Origin: Prevotella sp.
GTDB taxonomy: Bacteria > Bacteroidota > Bacteroidia > Bacteroidales > Bacteroidaceae
Assembly: GCA_017428805.1 (NCBI GenBank)
Contig: JAFRQC010000017.1
Coordinates: 19,842-83,841 of the forward strand
DNA: 64,000 nucleotides
Reading direction: 5' to 3'
Shown: one piece after another, positions 8,447-18,022 of the stretch
How positions within the stretch are numbered: position 1 is the stretch's first letter
How the letters are laid out: every line of letters begins with the position of its first letter
Made by a program: the position numbers and the translations under genes
The notes under the pieces: model-generated
What the model saw: only the letters and a program-made list of their open reading frames with translations
What the model was told of the DNA's origin: nothing
Database searches by the model: none

Positions 8447-9544
8447 ATGGCAGAAGAAACAAAACTGAAACTTCAAGAGGTGGTTTGCCCAAGCTGTAAT
8501 GCAGCCATTTTGCAGTTTAACCCGACCACTTTGATTAACGAGTGCCCAAGTTGCCACAAGAAACTGGTGAATCCGCTTGTCAAGCCCAAAGAAGTGCTTG
8601 CTCCAGAGCGCATCATTCCGTTTACGACAGATGAGCAGACATTTGAGAACGCGATGACTAATGCTCTGATTAACCAGGACTACGTTCCCACAAACATCTT
8701 TGAGCATTGTAACTGTGATAAAGTAGTGCAGACCTATCTTCCTATGTATCTTTTCGAGGGAACTTATAACGCCTCTTGGAGTTGTGAGTCTGCATATGAA
8801 GACCAGAAAGTGGACATTAAGCGTAATTGGACTGACAGTGGTAAAACCATTTCCACAAAGACAGTAAAAAAATGGCGTCCGCAGAATGGTAATGCCGCAG
8901 GTAATTTCGCTTTTCTTTGTTTAGCGAATGAGAGCGACAAAATTCCTACTGAACTCAGAGAGTTTACCCGTCTCTTCCCTTACGATGTCATGATGTCAAA
9001 AGAATATACCGATGGCATGATTGACTTCAACGACGAGAACATGATGACATTTGAGCGTAATGCCGATGAAACTCTGGTTTGGCAGAAACATGGTAAAGAC
9101 ATGGTAGAGGAAACAGCAAAGAATGCTGCCCTTAATCAGATTGGCAATCAAGAGATCCGTAATTTCCGTGCCTCGTCTAGTTTTAATCTAACCACGAAGG
9201 GTAAATATGTGTATGCACCTTTCTGGTTTGTATATTACAATTATGCAGGAGGCCAGTTCCATTTCTTAATGGATGGTATCGGACAGCGCACAGAATACAG
9301 TTACCCTGTTAATCAAGAAGAAGTCGACTTTGTCAAAGGCAAGGAGAAAATAAAGAGTTATTACACTTGGTTGTGGGTTCTTGCCCTGTTGCTTTGGTAT
9401 GTATTCAACTTCACAACTGCATTTGTATATCTTATCATTTGGCTGATTGGCAAGTTTGTTGTCAATAAGATGATGGATAAACAAATCCAAGAACGTCTTG
9501 ACGATTCTAAATCCCAACGACAGGCTGGTGCAAATCGAATATGA
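8447..9544 (+). CDS. Zinc-ribbon protein with C-terminal membrane anchor (YdjG-like)
   Basis: A 365-residue protein. An N-terminal zinc ribbon is formed by CPSC (residues 14-17) and CPSC (30-33). The middle (about 50-290) is soluble and unrecognised, containing further Cys in FEHCNC and SWSCES. A hydrophobic hairpin at about 305-345 (TWLWVLALLLWYVFNFTTAF, VYLIIWLIGKFVV) ends in a charged tail. This arrangement resembles Bacillus YdjG, the zinc-ribbon partner of the SPFH protein YdjI. It is the last gene of the operon, 36 bases after the membrane protein and 3 bases before a strong terminator. Likely role: membrane-attached partner of the SPFH scaffold, inferred from architecture and context. 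Confidence 0.75.
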   Translation: MAEETKLKLQEVVCPSCNAAILQFNPTTLINECPSCHKKLVNPLVKPKEVLAPERIIPFTTDEQTFENAMTNALINQDYVPTNIFEHCNCDKVVQTYLPMYLFEGTYNASWSCESAYEDQKVDIKRNWTDSGKTISTKTVKKWRPQNGNAAGNFAFLCLANESDKIPTELREFTRLFPYDVMMSKEYTDGMIDFNDENMMTFERNADETLVWQKHGKDMVEETAKNAALNQIGNQEIRNFRASSSFNLTTKGKYVYAPFWFVYYNYAGGQFHFLMDGIGQRTEYSYPVNQEEVDFVKGKEKIKSYYTWLWVLALLLWYVFNFTTAFVYLIIWLIGKFVVNKMMDKQIQERLDDSKSQRQAGANRI

Positions 9545-9547
9545 TGA

Positions 9548-9577
9548 AACGAGGGCAATCAGCTGATTGCCCTCGTT
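9548..9577 (+). terminator. Terminator of the HerA/SPFH operon
   Basis: AACGAGGGCAATCAG is followed immediately by its perfect reverse complement, giving a 15-bp-arm palindrome right after the last stop codon. A short T-rich stretch (GTTGTTTACATTTT) follows. It could also act on the converging pseudogene transcript. Confidence 0.75.
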
Positions 9578-9579
9578 GT

Positions 9580-10404
9580 TTACATTTTAATTCCTCTCCG
9601 TTGTTCTTGTCCTAATTCGAACTGCTCCTTAAACCATTGGACAATGGGTGTCTCGTTAATATGCAGGAAGAGAAAACGTTTCTCATCCGCTATTACCTGT
9701 GCCGTGACGTTATCAGCAAATGCATAACGCCTATTCTCGTTGGAGTGAAGCCATCCACTATAATTGATAGCTTGCCCGTGTAGTAATTTGGCTGTCTGTT
9801 CCTTGTTGAAACCGTATTGCAGACACTCACGCTCCATATTGAGGAAACGCTTGAAACTTGGGAACCATCTATAAGCCTTGTCTAAGATGCGCTTCAAGTT
9901 GCTCACCTCTTGCTGGTACTGCTCAATGGTGCGGTTGAATTCTCTTGCGTGGTTGTCCTTCAACTTTTGCATATCGGCGTGAAGTCTCTCAATCTGGTCA
10001 TTCAAATCTTCAACTTCCCTGTGCAGTTGGGCATTCTCTTTCTCCAGTCGGTTCACCTTGTTACCCCCAAGAAGAGAATTTAGGCCGTTGAGTGCAGTGG
10101 TGGCAGTCTTCGTGGCTGAGTTCTTCAGTTCCTTCGTCTTAGCCTCTGACTTAATGCGGGCAAGGTCTTTCTTTGCCTGTTCTGCCTCTGCTACCACCAG
10201 TCTTGCCTTTTCCTGTTCTTCCAGCAGTTGAGCAATGTTAGCCTGTAAGTCCTCGCCTTGTGCAATCAGGCTGCGGTAATACTCATGCGTGGATATGTGC
10301 TGCGCCTCTGAGCCTTTGATGCCTCTTTGTAGTCCGAATGCTGCCATCTGTTCAGCGTAGGTTTCTTGGTAGCGTATCAAGTTCTTGCCTTGCAAGCGAA
10401 CAAG
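9580..10404 (-). pseudogene. MobV-type relaxase, C-terminal remnant
   Basis: The sequence from LVRLQGKNLIRYQETYAEQM through AAFGLQRGIKGSEAQH matches the end of the catalytic region of Pre/MobV relaxases of Bacteroides mobilizable elements. A long coiled coil follows (RLEKENAQLHREVEDLNDQI) and then a C-terminal tail. The N-terminal catalytic half is missing. Its reading frame continues upstream for 23 codons into antisense-like sense that is actually the wrong frame of an integrase gene. This shows a deletion junction near 10405. It no longer encodes a working relaxase and marks a decayed mobilizable element. Confidence 0.75.
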
Positions 10405-10564
10405 TTCGGCCCTTCGCGTCCCACAACGATAATGGGATGCTCCGCTTGCAACTGAACTGGCTCTGTGTTCCATTGATGGTGATTCTGCCCATCACTGACA
10501 CAATGCCGTTCTTTACCTTACTCTTGTTCGCATAGAACAATACCGAAAAAGTGCTTCTACTCAT
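10405..10564 (-). pseudogene. Tyrosine recombinase (integrase), N-terminal remnant
   Basis: From ATG at 10564 the frame reads MSRSTFSVLFYANKSKVKNG, then VMGRITINGTQSQFSCKRSI and LWDAKGR. This is the typical start of the arm-binding domain of Bacteroidetes phage-type integrases. Homology stops at about residue 53, where the sequence switches in another frame to a MobV C-terminus. The core-binding and catalytic domains are absent. Its promoter box is still intact upstream. Confidence 0.75.
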
Positions 10565-10593
10565 CTTCTAATTCCTTTTTTTAATTCGGGCTG

Positions 10594-10601
10594 CAAAAGT
10601 A
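10594..10601 (-). promoter_or_regulatory. -7 promoter box of the broken integrase
   Basis: Minus-strand TACTTTTG fits TAnnTTTG and lies 30 bases before the remnant integrase ATG. Confidence 0.6.
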
Positions 10602-10970
10602 ATACCTTTCTGGGAATAAATTGCTAAGCTAATCACGGCAGATTTAGGAAAGAAAAACGCAGAATGTGAAAACGGTTCGAACTGCCGAGAAATGCCTTGA
10701 TTTGCACAGGTCGTTAAGAAAGTTTAACTATCCGACATAGGGCTATCGGGGGTTCTTCGACGAGCGAAGCGGCAAAGCCGAGTCCGAATTGGAAACCTAA
10801 TTCGTTCCGCAATCTGCCTCGATTTGCGTAGAGCCTCTTGCCGAAAGTTACTCAAATTGCGCTCATTTGCCTTTATTTATGGGCTTATCTGCGTTAATCT
10901 GCGAAAAATGCTTTTCTGTTTCAGCATTATTTAGTAACTTTGCAGTCAAAACCCATCTTTAAGACTAAAG
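10602..10970. other. Intergenic DNA, probable former element end
   Basis: No gene is seen. The stretch includes a G/C-rich segment CTTCGACGAGCGAAG (10758-10772, self-complementary arms) and the plus-strand -7 box TAACTTTG at 10935-10942 for the phosphatase gene. This gap lies between the integrase promoter and ordinary chromosomal genes, so an attachment site would be expected here. No matching copy on the left side was recognised by eye. Confidence 0.4.
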
Positions 10971-12272
10971 ATGAAAAAGGTATTACTAACAATGGCCATT
11001 ACCTGTTCGGTGGCCGCACAGGCACAGAAGGCGCCTGTATTTGAGACTTCTGCGAAGGACGAGATTGCCGCCAACCGTTATCTGGCGGGGAGTAACTATC
11101 TGGACTATGACCGTCAGCTGACGGACAAGGCATTGACGCCGGCACCCAAAGGCTACGAACCTTTCTATATGAGCCACTACGGTCGTCACGGTTCACGCTG
11201 GTTGATCTGGGAGGGCGACTACCGGCTGCCCATGACCACACTGAGGAGTGCCCGTGAGGCAGGGAAACTGACTCCGTTAGGCGAAGAGACACTCCAGAAG
11301 CTGGAAGCCTTCCACCCCACAACGGAAAAGCGTCTGGGCGATCTGACGACCGTCGGCGAGCGTCAGCATCACGGCATCGGAAAGCGTATGGCCCTGCACT
11401 TCCCAGAGATCTTCAAGACTCCTGGCGTAAAGATCGACGCCCGCAGCACCGTCGTCATCCGCTGCATCCTCTCAATGATAGCCGAATGTGAGGAGCTGGC
11501 AGCTGCCAACCCCACGGCCCAGATCCATAACGATGTGAGTGAGAGCCTGCAATATTATCTGAACCAGCCTTGGGAGGGAGTCGTCAAAGAACAGGGAAGA
11601 ACGACAGGCGACAAGGAATATGCCGAAGCCCAGCAGAAGTACACCCATCCCGAGCGTCTGATGAAGGCCCTCTTCAACGACCAGCAATGGGTATATAATA
11701 ATGTAGCTTCTGGCGACTTCATGCGTCGTCTCTTTGAAGTGGCAGCGAATATGCAGAGCCACGATACGGACATCGAACTGCTGTCGCTCTTCACTGACGA
11801 TGAAGTGTACGACCAGTGGCGCATCCGCAATGTCGGCTGGTATCTCGACTACGGTGCTTCTCCTGTCTCTGGCACAAAGATGCCCTTTAGCCAGCTGAAC
11901 CTCCTGAAGAACATCATTGAGACGGCCGATACCGTTACCCAGACACAGGCCACGCTGCGTTTCGGCCACGAGGTGTGTGTGATGCCTCTGGCCTGTCTTC
12001 TGGAGCTGGATAATTGCGGTATGGCTGTGGAGAACCTCGACGAGCTGGATACCTATTGGCGCAACTACCGCATCTTCCCCATGGCCTGCAACATTCAGTT
12101 GGTGTTCTACCGTCCGAAAAAAGGCAAGGAAGGCGACATCCTCGTGAAGGCCCTGTTGAACGAGCGGGAGGCTTATATGCCTGCACAAACTGACAACTGG
12201 CCCTACTACAAGTGGCAGGACCTCAGAGAGTACTACCTTAACAAAATCAAAGAGTTTGAATGTGGTTTATAG
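10971..12272 (+). CDS. Histidine-type phosphatase, MINPP (phytase)-like
   Basis: A 433-residue protein with a signal peptide (MKKVLLTMAITCSVAAQAQ). The branch-2 histidine phosphatase signature YGRHGSRW places the phosphorylated His at 73. The acid/base pair is H333-E334 in RFGHEVCVMPL, the position of the HAE motif of multiple inositol-polyphosphate phosphatases. Length fits the Bacteroides MINPP enzymes that remove phosphates from phytate in the periplasm or outside the cell. Inositol phosphate as substrate is inferred from family. The gene has its own -7 box and is followed by a tandem repeat that overlaps the stop codon. Confidence 0.8.
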   Translation: MKKVLLTMAITCSVAAQAQKAPVFETSAKDEIAANRYLAGSNYLDYDRQLTDKALTPAPKGYEPFYMSHYGRHGSRWLIWEGDYRLPMTTLRSAREAGKLTPLGEETLQKLEAFHPTTEKRLGDLTTVGERQHHGIGKRMALHFPEIFKTPGVKIDARSTVVIRCILSMIAECEELAAANPTAQIHNDVSESLQYYLNQPWEGVVKEQGRTTGDKEYAEAQQKYTHPERLMKALFNDQQWVYNNVASGDFMRRLFEVAANMQSHDTDIELLSLFTDDEVYDQWRIRNVGWYLDYGASPVSGTKMPFSQLNLLKNIIETADTVTQTQATLRFGHEVCVMPLACLLELDNCGMAVENLDELDTYWRNYRIFPMACNIQLVFYRPKKGKEGDILVKALLNEREAYMPAQTDNWPYYKWQDLREYYLNKIKEFECGL

Positions 12273-12292
12273 TTTAAAGTTTATAGTTTATA
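12265..12292. repeat. Heptamer tandem repeat (GTTTATA)4
   Basis: Four 7-base units (GTTTATA, GTTTAAA, GTTTATA, GTTTATA) overlap the phosphatase stop codon. The following AGATGATTACTTA recurs near 23981 after another GTTTATA-like stretch. Confidence 0.8.
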
Positions 12293-12297
12293 GATGA

Positions 12298-13146
12298 TTA
12301 CTTAATTTTAGCCGTCATCGGGCTACGAACACCCTTATACGACTTCAGGTACGCCTTGGCACTTCCGAATGAAAGGAACATGTCGAGGCGTAGTGGTATA
12401 TGGTTTTCGTCATCTGTAACCCAGAAACGCAGCAGTTCCTTGCTCTTGCCATTATCTCGCTCATAGAACGAGAACACCAGGCAACGGAACTTCTCCTTGG
12501 TATCGCTCATCTTATAGTTCTCCCTGCCTCGAAATTCAAGCCAAGAGTTGCTCAAACCCATAGCATCACTGACGGGCATGGGAATCGTCTCGTTCTTCTT
12601 CATCTTCGACGCATCAAAGTTACGGGCACGGAGGAAGATGGACATCATATCATAGATGCAAGACTTATAAGTAGTGGTCTTCCAGAGGTGTTCACCGCTG
12701 GAGGTAATGCGATGCTTCTTCAGCTGACAGTTGCCGTGAGGATAGCTGTACCATATTTCATCAACGTAATAACTATCGCCCTCCTTTGCACCCTTACGGA
12801 AATAGAGGGGCGAGAGATCCGGATTGCAATAGGAGAGCAAGGTATCACGCATAACGAAGAACTTGTCGAGCTTGGGGTTGCCACGGGTAATCAGATATGA
12901 CTTCCAGGCATCCTTACCCTCAAACTTCGCCATCTTTGTATCCATCTCAGCTGTACCTACCTTTACCCAGATGAACTTCCAATTGAAATAAAGGTCATAA
13001 GCGAGTTCCTCACCAGACTTAAAGGCATTATTCTCTATTCCGCACTGAGCAGAAGAAGTGAAAGGTAAAAAGGTAAGAAGGTAAAAAAGTAAAACACTCT
13101 TTACCCACCCACTTTGCTTTCTCGCTATACTATTCATCTTTTTCAT
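12298..13146 (-). CDS. DUF3108 periplasmic protein
   Basis: A 282-residue protein with a signal peptide ending at SSAQC. The DUF3108 pattern is visible: GEELAYDLYFNWKFIWVKVG near the start, then DTLLSYCNPDLSPLYF, and a C-terminal WVTDDENHIPLRLDM stretch. DUF3108 proteins are envelope proteins of unknown biochemical role predicted to form beta-rich barrels. The start overlaps the upstream lipoprotein gene by 17 bases, so the two are translationally linked behind GH3. The signal-peptide coding region contains an 8-base tandem repeat (near 13059-13095). Confidence 0.75.
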   Translation of the reverse strand: MKKMNSIARKQSGWVKSVLLFYLLTFLPFTSSAQCGIENNAFKSGEELAYDLYFNWKFIWVKVGTAEMDTKMAKFEGKDAWKSYLITRGNPKLDKFFVMRDTLLSYCNPDLSPLYFRKGAKEGDSYYVDEIWYSYPHGNCQLKKHRITSSGEHLWKTTTYKSCIYDMMSIFLRARNFDASKMKKNETIPMPVSDAMGLSNSWLEFRGRENYKMSDTKEKFRCLVFSFYERDNGKSKELLRFWVTDDENHIPLRLDMFLSFGSAKAYLKSYKGVRSPMTAKIK

Positions 13147-15151
13147 TATCTTGCTTTTTTACTTTTACTATTTTGTCTTTATTATATGGTATGCCGAGTT
13201 TCTTGGCGCGGTCGGCATTACGATTCTTGAGTTTCTTCTCTGCTTCTGGCTTCTGCTTTGTGATGGCTCTGGGCTTCTGCTTGAAGCGAGGCGTACCTGT
13301 GAGGTTCCAGGCCTGGGTGATGTCCCACTTCTCTTTACATTCTATCTCACGGTTATAGTAGAACACATCCTCTGGCTGCAAGTCTGCGTCATAGTCACCA
13401 GTATCCCACTGGCCATTGTTATTGGCATCGAGGAAGGCACTGACATAGTATTTGTTGGGCATCACATAGTCGAAGTGGGCAACGTTGTTTTTGGCCACAA
13501 TCTCCTTAACAACACCACCAGAGCTGTTCAACAACTGCACTCGCAGGGGGATCGTATCCGTCACGCCGCTGAGATTGAGCGTCAGCGTACCCAGCTCATC
13601 AAGACTCTTCACCTTGATGCCCTGCTTATACTTATCCGACACCTGACCATAGATATTCTCAAAGGCTGCTGAATCTATCTCCAGACTATATTCAGTATCA
13701 GGTCGCCACTCGGCCGTTATCTCAAACTCACGGATCGTACCTTCCACAGGCTTGAAGACATAGGCCGCCTCATACCACAGACTGTCTATCTGAGAGTAGA
13801 GATGGATGGCTGATGTGTCGCAGCGCACCAACGGATTAGGCATCTCTATGCGCACCTTCTCGTTTGGCACCATCGTAGAGGGAATCCTGATATCGGGCTT
13901 CAACGGCTGCACAGGATAGATGGAGTCGTAAGGTTGATCACGCTTCTTTTTCTTCTCCTGCTCCTTCTGCCATTTCTCAATCTCCTTTGCTTTATCCTTC
14001 ATCCGCTTCTCGTAGGGTGTCTTTGCCAGCACCTCAAGGGTATCTGTCTGACTGACGAGGTTGCCGAGCGTGTCTGTCATCATATAGGTAATTTCCATAC
14101 GGAGGGTATCCTGATTGACAAGAGCCGTATCGCGCAGCCAGTAGTGGATGGTGTCCTGCTTCTCGCCTGTCTCGATGACAAAGGCGCTGTCTGACTCAAA
14201 GTTCATGCCTTTGATGACGGGCAACTCTGGGTGGCCATAGGTGAAGAACATTGAGAACTTCTCCGGATCCGTACGCTCCGTCTTGAGCAGATAGCGGTCT
14301 GTCTGGATATGAGAGAAAGCCAAGAGCGTGATGTCATCCGGCAGGAAATGGGTGTAGGGCACAGGGCGCAGGGCGTCGATGTGCAGCGAGTCGCGCCAGA
14401 TGGTGTCAATACGGGTGTCGGGCTTTGAGGTAGGACTGAATGTCTCATGGTTGAAAGCCAGCATCTCACCACGCTGTGTATAGTGGAAATCGTTGTCCAT
14501 ATCCTGCAAGGCATAAGCCCGATAGGTGCCTGGAGCGATACCTTTCACCACAAAGTGGCCACGACTGTCAGTACGAGAGACGCGCAGCAACGGCTTGGTC
14601 TTGAAAGCCGAGTCGGCGAGGTCATCGTAAAGTCCCACCATCATACCCTTGACAGGTTCAAGGTTGCTGGCATCAAGCACATAGCCGGACACCTCAAAGG
14701 TATCAATCTGCTCGCCTGTGGAGAAAGTATAGGTGTACGACCCCATCGGATTGCCTTCATTATTATCAGTGATGGCGTCACTGAAGTCAATGGTATAGGT
14801 GGTGTTCTCCTTCAGCGAGTCTTGCAGCTCCACAACGACTTTCTTGCCAGAAGCCTTGATCTCTGCCATTTCCAATTGCGGAGGCGAGATGATGACTTTG
14901 TTTGTGGCATCCTCCAATTTGATGAACTCGTCGAAGTAGATGGTGACCTTCTTGCTCTTAACGTTCACAGACTGGTCGTCAGGAACACTACGGACTACCT
15001 TCGGCGGATCGTCATCATACCATCCGCCATCAGGACTGCCCATCTTGGCGCAAGAGGAAAAGAGGTAAGAGGTAAGAGGTAAGAGGTAAGAGATTACTCC
15101 TACCGCCACCAGCATCCGCATACGTCTTCCTATGCCTTTTCCTTTCTTCAT
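13130..15151 (-). CDS. Ig-like domain lipoprotein
   Basis: A 673-residue lipoprotein with lipobox LFSSC (Cys34). Residues about 45-135 form a bacterial Ig-like domain (PPKVVRSVPDDQSVNVKSKK, IYFDEFIKLEDATNKVIISP, TYTIDFSDAITDNNEGNPMG). A carboxypeptidase-regulatory-like fold follows (FEVSGYVLDASNLEPVKGMM), then further beta-rich modules. The C-terminus is Lys-rich (KKLKNRNADRAKKLG). Such proteins are surface or periplasmic in Bacteroidota; the ligand is unknown. It starts 14 bases after the GH3 gene. A 7-base tandem repeat within the signal peptide could make expression phase variable. Confidence 0.75.
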   Translation of the reverse strand: MKKGKGIGRRMRMLVAVGVISYLLPLTSYLFSSCAKMGSPDGGWYDDDPPKVVRSVPDDQSVNVKSKKVTIYFDEFIKLEDATNKVIISPPQLEMAEIKASGKKVVVELQDSLKENTTYTIDFSDAITDNNEGNPMGSYTYTFSTGEQIDTFEVSGYVLDASNLEPVKGMMVGLYDDLADSAFKTKPLLRVSRTDSRGHFVVKGIAPGTYRAYALQDMDNDFHYTQRGEMLAFNHETFSPTSKPDTRIDTIWRDSLHIDALRPVPYTHFLPDDITLLAFSHIQTDRYLLKTERTDPEKFSMFFTYGHPELPVIKGMNFESDSAFVIETGEKQDTIHYWLRDTALVNQDTLRMEITYMMTDTLGNLVSQTDTLEVLAKTPYEKRMKDKAKEIEKWQKEQEKKKKRDQPYDSIYPVQPLKPDIRIPSTMVPNEKVRIEMPNPLVRCDTSAIHLYSQIDSLWYEAAYVFKPVEGTIREFEITAEWRPDTEYSLEIDSAAFENIYGQVSDKYKQGIKVKSLDELGTLTLNLSGVTDTIPLRVQLLNSSGGVVKEIVAKNNVAHFDYVMPNKYYVSAFLDANNNGQWDTGDYDADLQPEDVFYYNREIECKEKWDITQAWNLTGTPRFKQKPRAITKQKPEAEKKLKNRNADRAKKLGIPYNKDKIVKVKKQDNEKDE
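15062..15089. repeat. Heptamer tandem repeat (GAGGTAA)4 inside signal peptide
   Basis: Four exact 7-base units lie in the coding DNA for YLLPLTSYLF of the Ig-like lipoprotein, upstream of the lipobox. Loss or gain of one unit would shift the reading frame. Confidence 0.85.
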
Positions 15152-15165
15152 AACATTTCTCTTAC

Positions 15166-16668
15166 CTATCCTCTCACCTCATTTATCTTGAGCAGTTGTT
15201 CGATGGTGTCGCGTGAGTTGCTGAGGCGGGGCACCTTGTGCTGACCGCCTAACTTGCCACGCAGCTTCAGCCAGTCGTTAAAGAGATTCTGGCGCGCCAC
15301 GATGATCTCTAACGGCTGGAGTGTGATGTCCTTATAGCGCTTGGCTTCGTAGTCGCTGTTAATCTCCTGCAGATGCTTATCGAGGAGCATTGCAAACTGT
15401 TTCAGATCCTGTGGAGGCTTGGAGAACTCAATGAGCCACTGATGGCGGCACTTCGCATTGGCATCCATAAACACTGGGGCGGCCGTGTATTCCAACACTT
15501 CGGCTCCTGTCTGATCACAAGCGTATGCCAATCCCTTCTCGGCATTGTCCACAATCAGCTCCTCACCAAAGGCATTGATGAAGTGCTTGGTGCGACCAGA
15601 GATGATAAACTTATAGGGATTTGTCGAGGTGAACTGTACCGTGTCGCCTATCTCATATCGCCAGAGTCCGCACGAGGTCGAGATGACCATCGCATAGTTC
15701 TTGCCCTTCTCAACACCCCAGAGGGGCACAGGGTCACCTCCGTCCATCGGGATGAACTCATAGAACACCCCATAGTCGAGCATCAGCAGCATCGATTTAT
15801 CCGTCGGATCGTCCTGAATGCCGAAGAATCCCTCGCTGGCGTTATAGGTCTCCATATAGTGCATCCTTGGCGAGGTGATAAGTTGTTCGTATTGCTTGCG
15901 GTAGGGCGTGAAGGCCACACCGCCGTGAAAGAACACCTCGATATTCGGCCACACCTCTTCCAGATGCTTCTTTCCCGTCATCTCCATCATACAGGTCAGC
16001 ACGGAGAGCATCCATGAGGGCACGCCGGAGATGTTCGTCACGTTCTTGTTCATCGCCTCACGGGCAATACGCTCCCGCTTCACTTCAAAGTCGGAGAGCA
16101 GGGCCGTCTGCTTCTTTGGCACACGGACGAGGTTCACCAGCGGACTGATGTTCTCGATGAGGATGGCGCTCAGGTCGCCCACCAGCGAGTCTTTCAGATT
16201 ATAATTAGGTGCGTGACTGCCGCCAAGAATCAATCCCTTACCGTCGAACATCCTCGACTGCGGATTGTTTCTCAGGTAGATGGCCACAGAGTCGCGGCCT
16301 CCCGCATAGTGGATCTTATGCAGACCCTCCTGACTGACGGGGATGAACTTAGACTTATCATTGGTGGTGCCTGAGGACTTTGCATACCACTTCACACGAC
16401 CAGGCCACAGCACATCGGCCTCTCCCTGTCGCATACGGTCGATTTCACCCTTCAGCTCCTCATAAGTGTTCACAGGCACATGGCTGATGAAATCGTCATA
16501 GCCCTTGGTGATTTCAAAGGCATGCTTACGACCGTATTCCGTATTCTTGGCCGCCTGCACCAGATGTGAGAGCACGGCCCGTTGCAGCACCTCGCCTCCG
16601 TTCTGGTGCTTCTCCAGCTCTCGCTGGCGGGATACAAATACCTTTCTTACTATTTGAGTCAGACTCAT
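15166..16668 (-). CDS. GH3 family acyl-adenylate-forming protein
   Basis: A 500-residue protein of the GH3 auxin-responsive promoter family, an acyl-amido synthetase superfamily. The ATP/AMP loop is YAKSSGTTNDKSKFIPVS near residue 95-112. LGGSHAPNYN, MHYMETYNASEGFFGIQDDP and the late GRTKHFINAFGEELIVDN match conserved GH3 blocks, and the length is typical. In plants the enzymes join amino acids to hormones; the bacterial substrate is unknown. No signal peptide, so cytoplasmic. First gene of a run with the Ig-like lipoprotein and DUF3108 protein. Confidence 0.85.
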   Translation of the reverse strand: MSLTQIVRKVFVSRQRELEKHQNGGEVLQRAVLSHLVQAAKNTEYGRKHAFEITKGYDDFISHVPVNTYEELKGEIDRMRQGEADVLWPGRVKWYAKSSGTTNDKSKFIPVSQEGLHKIHYAGGRDSVAIYLRNNPQSRMFDGKGLILGGSHAPNYNLKDSLVGDLSAILIENISPLVNLVRVPKKQTALLSDFEVKRERIAREAMNKNVTNISGVPSWMLSVLTCMMEMTGKKHLEEVWPNIEVFFHGGVAFTPYRKQYEQLITSPRMHYMETYNASEGFFGIQDDPTDKSMLLMLDYGVFYEFIPMDGGDPVPLWGVEKGKNYAMVISTSCGLWRYEIGDTVQFTSTNPYKFIISGRTKHFINAFGEELIVDNAEKGLAYACDQTGAEVLEYTAAPVFMDANAKCRHQWLIEFSKPPQDLKQFAMLLDKHLQEINSDYEAKRYKDITLQPLEIIVARQNLFNDWLKLRGKLGGQHKVPRLSNSRDTIEQLLKINEVRG

Positions 16669-16699
16669 CTTACTTGCGCAATAATTACATTATTGGCTG

Positions 16700-16707
16700 C
16701 AAAGGTA
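16700..16707 (-). promoter_or_regulatory. -7 promoter box of the GH3 operon
   Basis: Minus-strand TACCTTTG fits TAnnTTTG, 32 bases before the GH3 ATG. The array of palindromes at 16807-16889 lies about 100-190 bases upstream of it. Confidence 0.65.
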
Positions 16708-16806
16708 GTGCAAATCGAGCGAAACGCAAAATAAATTACGATTTATTATCATTTTCAGGATGTTGCAGACCTTAGGGAATGAAGTTTGATTGCTCAATTC
16801 TTGGTC

Positions 16807-16889
16807 GTTGACACAGTGTCAACGCGTTCGTTGACTTCAGTCAAATGGTTCGTCGACTCCAGTCAACGAATGCGTTGACTAAAGTCGAC
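16807..16889. repeat. Four tandem GTTGAC-N4/5-GTCAAC palindromes, 22-23 bp spacing
   Basis: Four imperfect palindromes start at 16807, 16830, 16852 and 16874: GTTGAC..GTCAAC, GTTGAC..GTCAAA, GTCGAC..GTCAAC and GTTGAC..GTCGAC. Intervening bases are TTCG/GTTC-like. The rest of the 16669-16981 gap holds a short direct repeat GAGGTTTCT (16926 and 16949) and no gene. Confidence 0.85.
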
Positions 16890-16981
16890 GAACGGTTTAA
16901 ACGGACTTGAACATCGGTTTATGCCGAGGTTTCTGGCAGTTTCCTCAGAGGTTTCTACCAGTTTCAAGGCATGTTTTTGTC

Positions 16982-18011
<1,030 letters not shown>

Positions 18012-18022
<11 letters not shown>

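Noticed and set aside
10758..10785. tRNA or rRNA fragment as integration target
   Set aside because: The G/C-rich hairpin does not fold as a cloverleaf arm set and no CCA or anticodon loop is recognisable; no tRNA was found in the window.
11472..12188. A 238-codon minus-strand frame opposite the phosphatase gene
   Set aside because: No start context, His/Val/Gln-rich nonsense composition, fully antisense to a gene with clear motifs.
16807..16889. CRISPR array
   Set aside because: Repeat units are 16-base palindromes spaced 22-23 bases with no unique spacers of 30 bases, and no cas genes are near.
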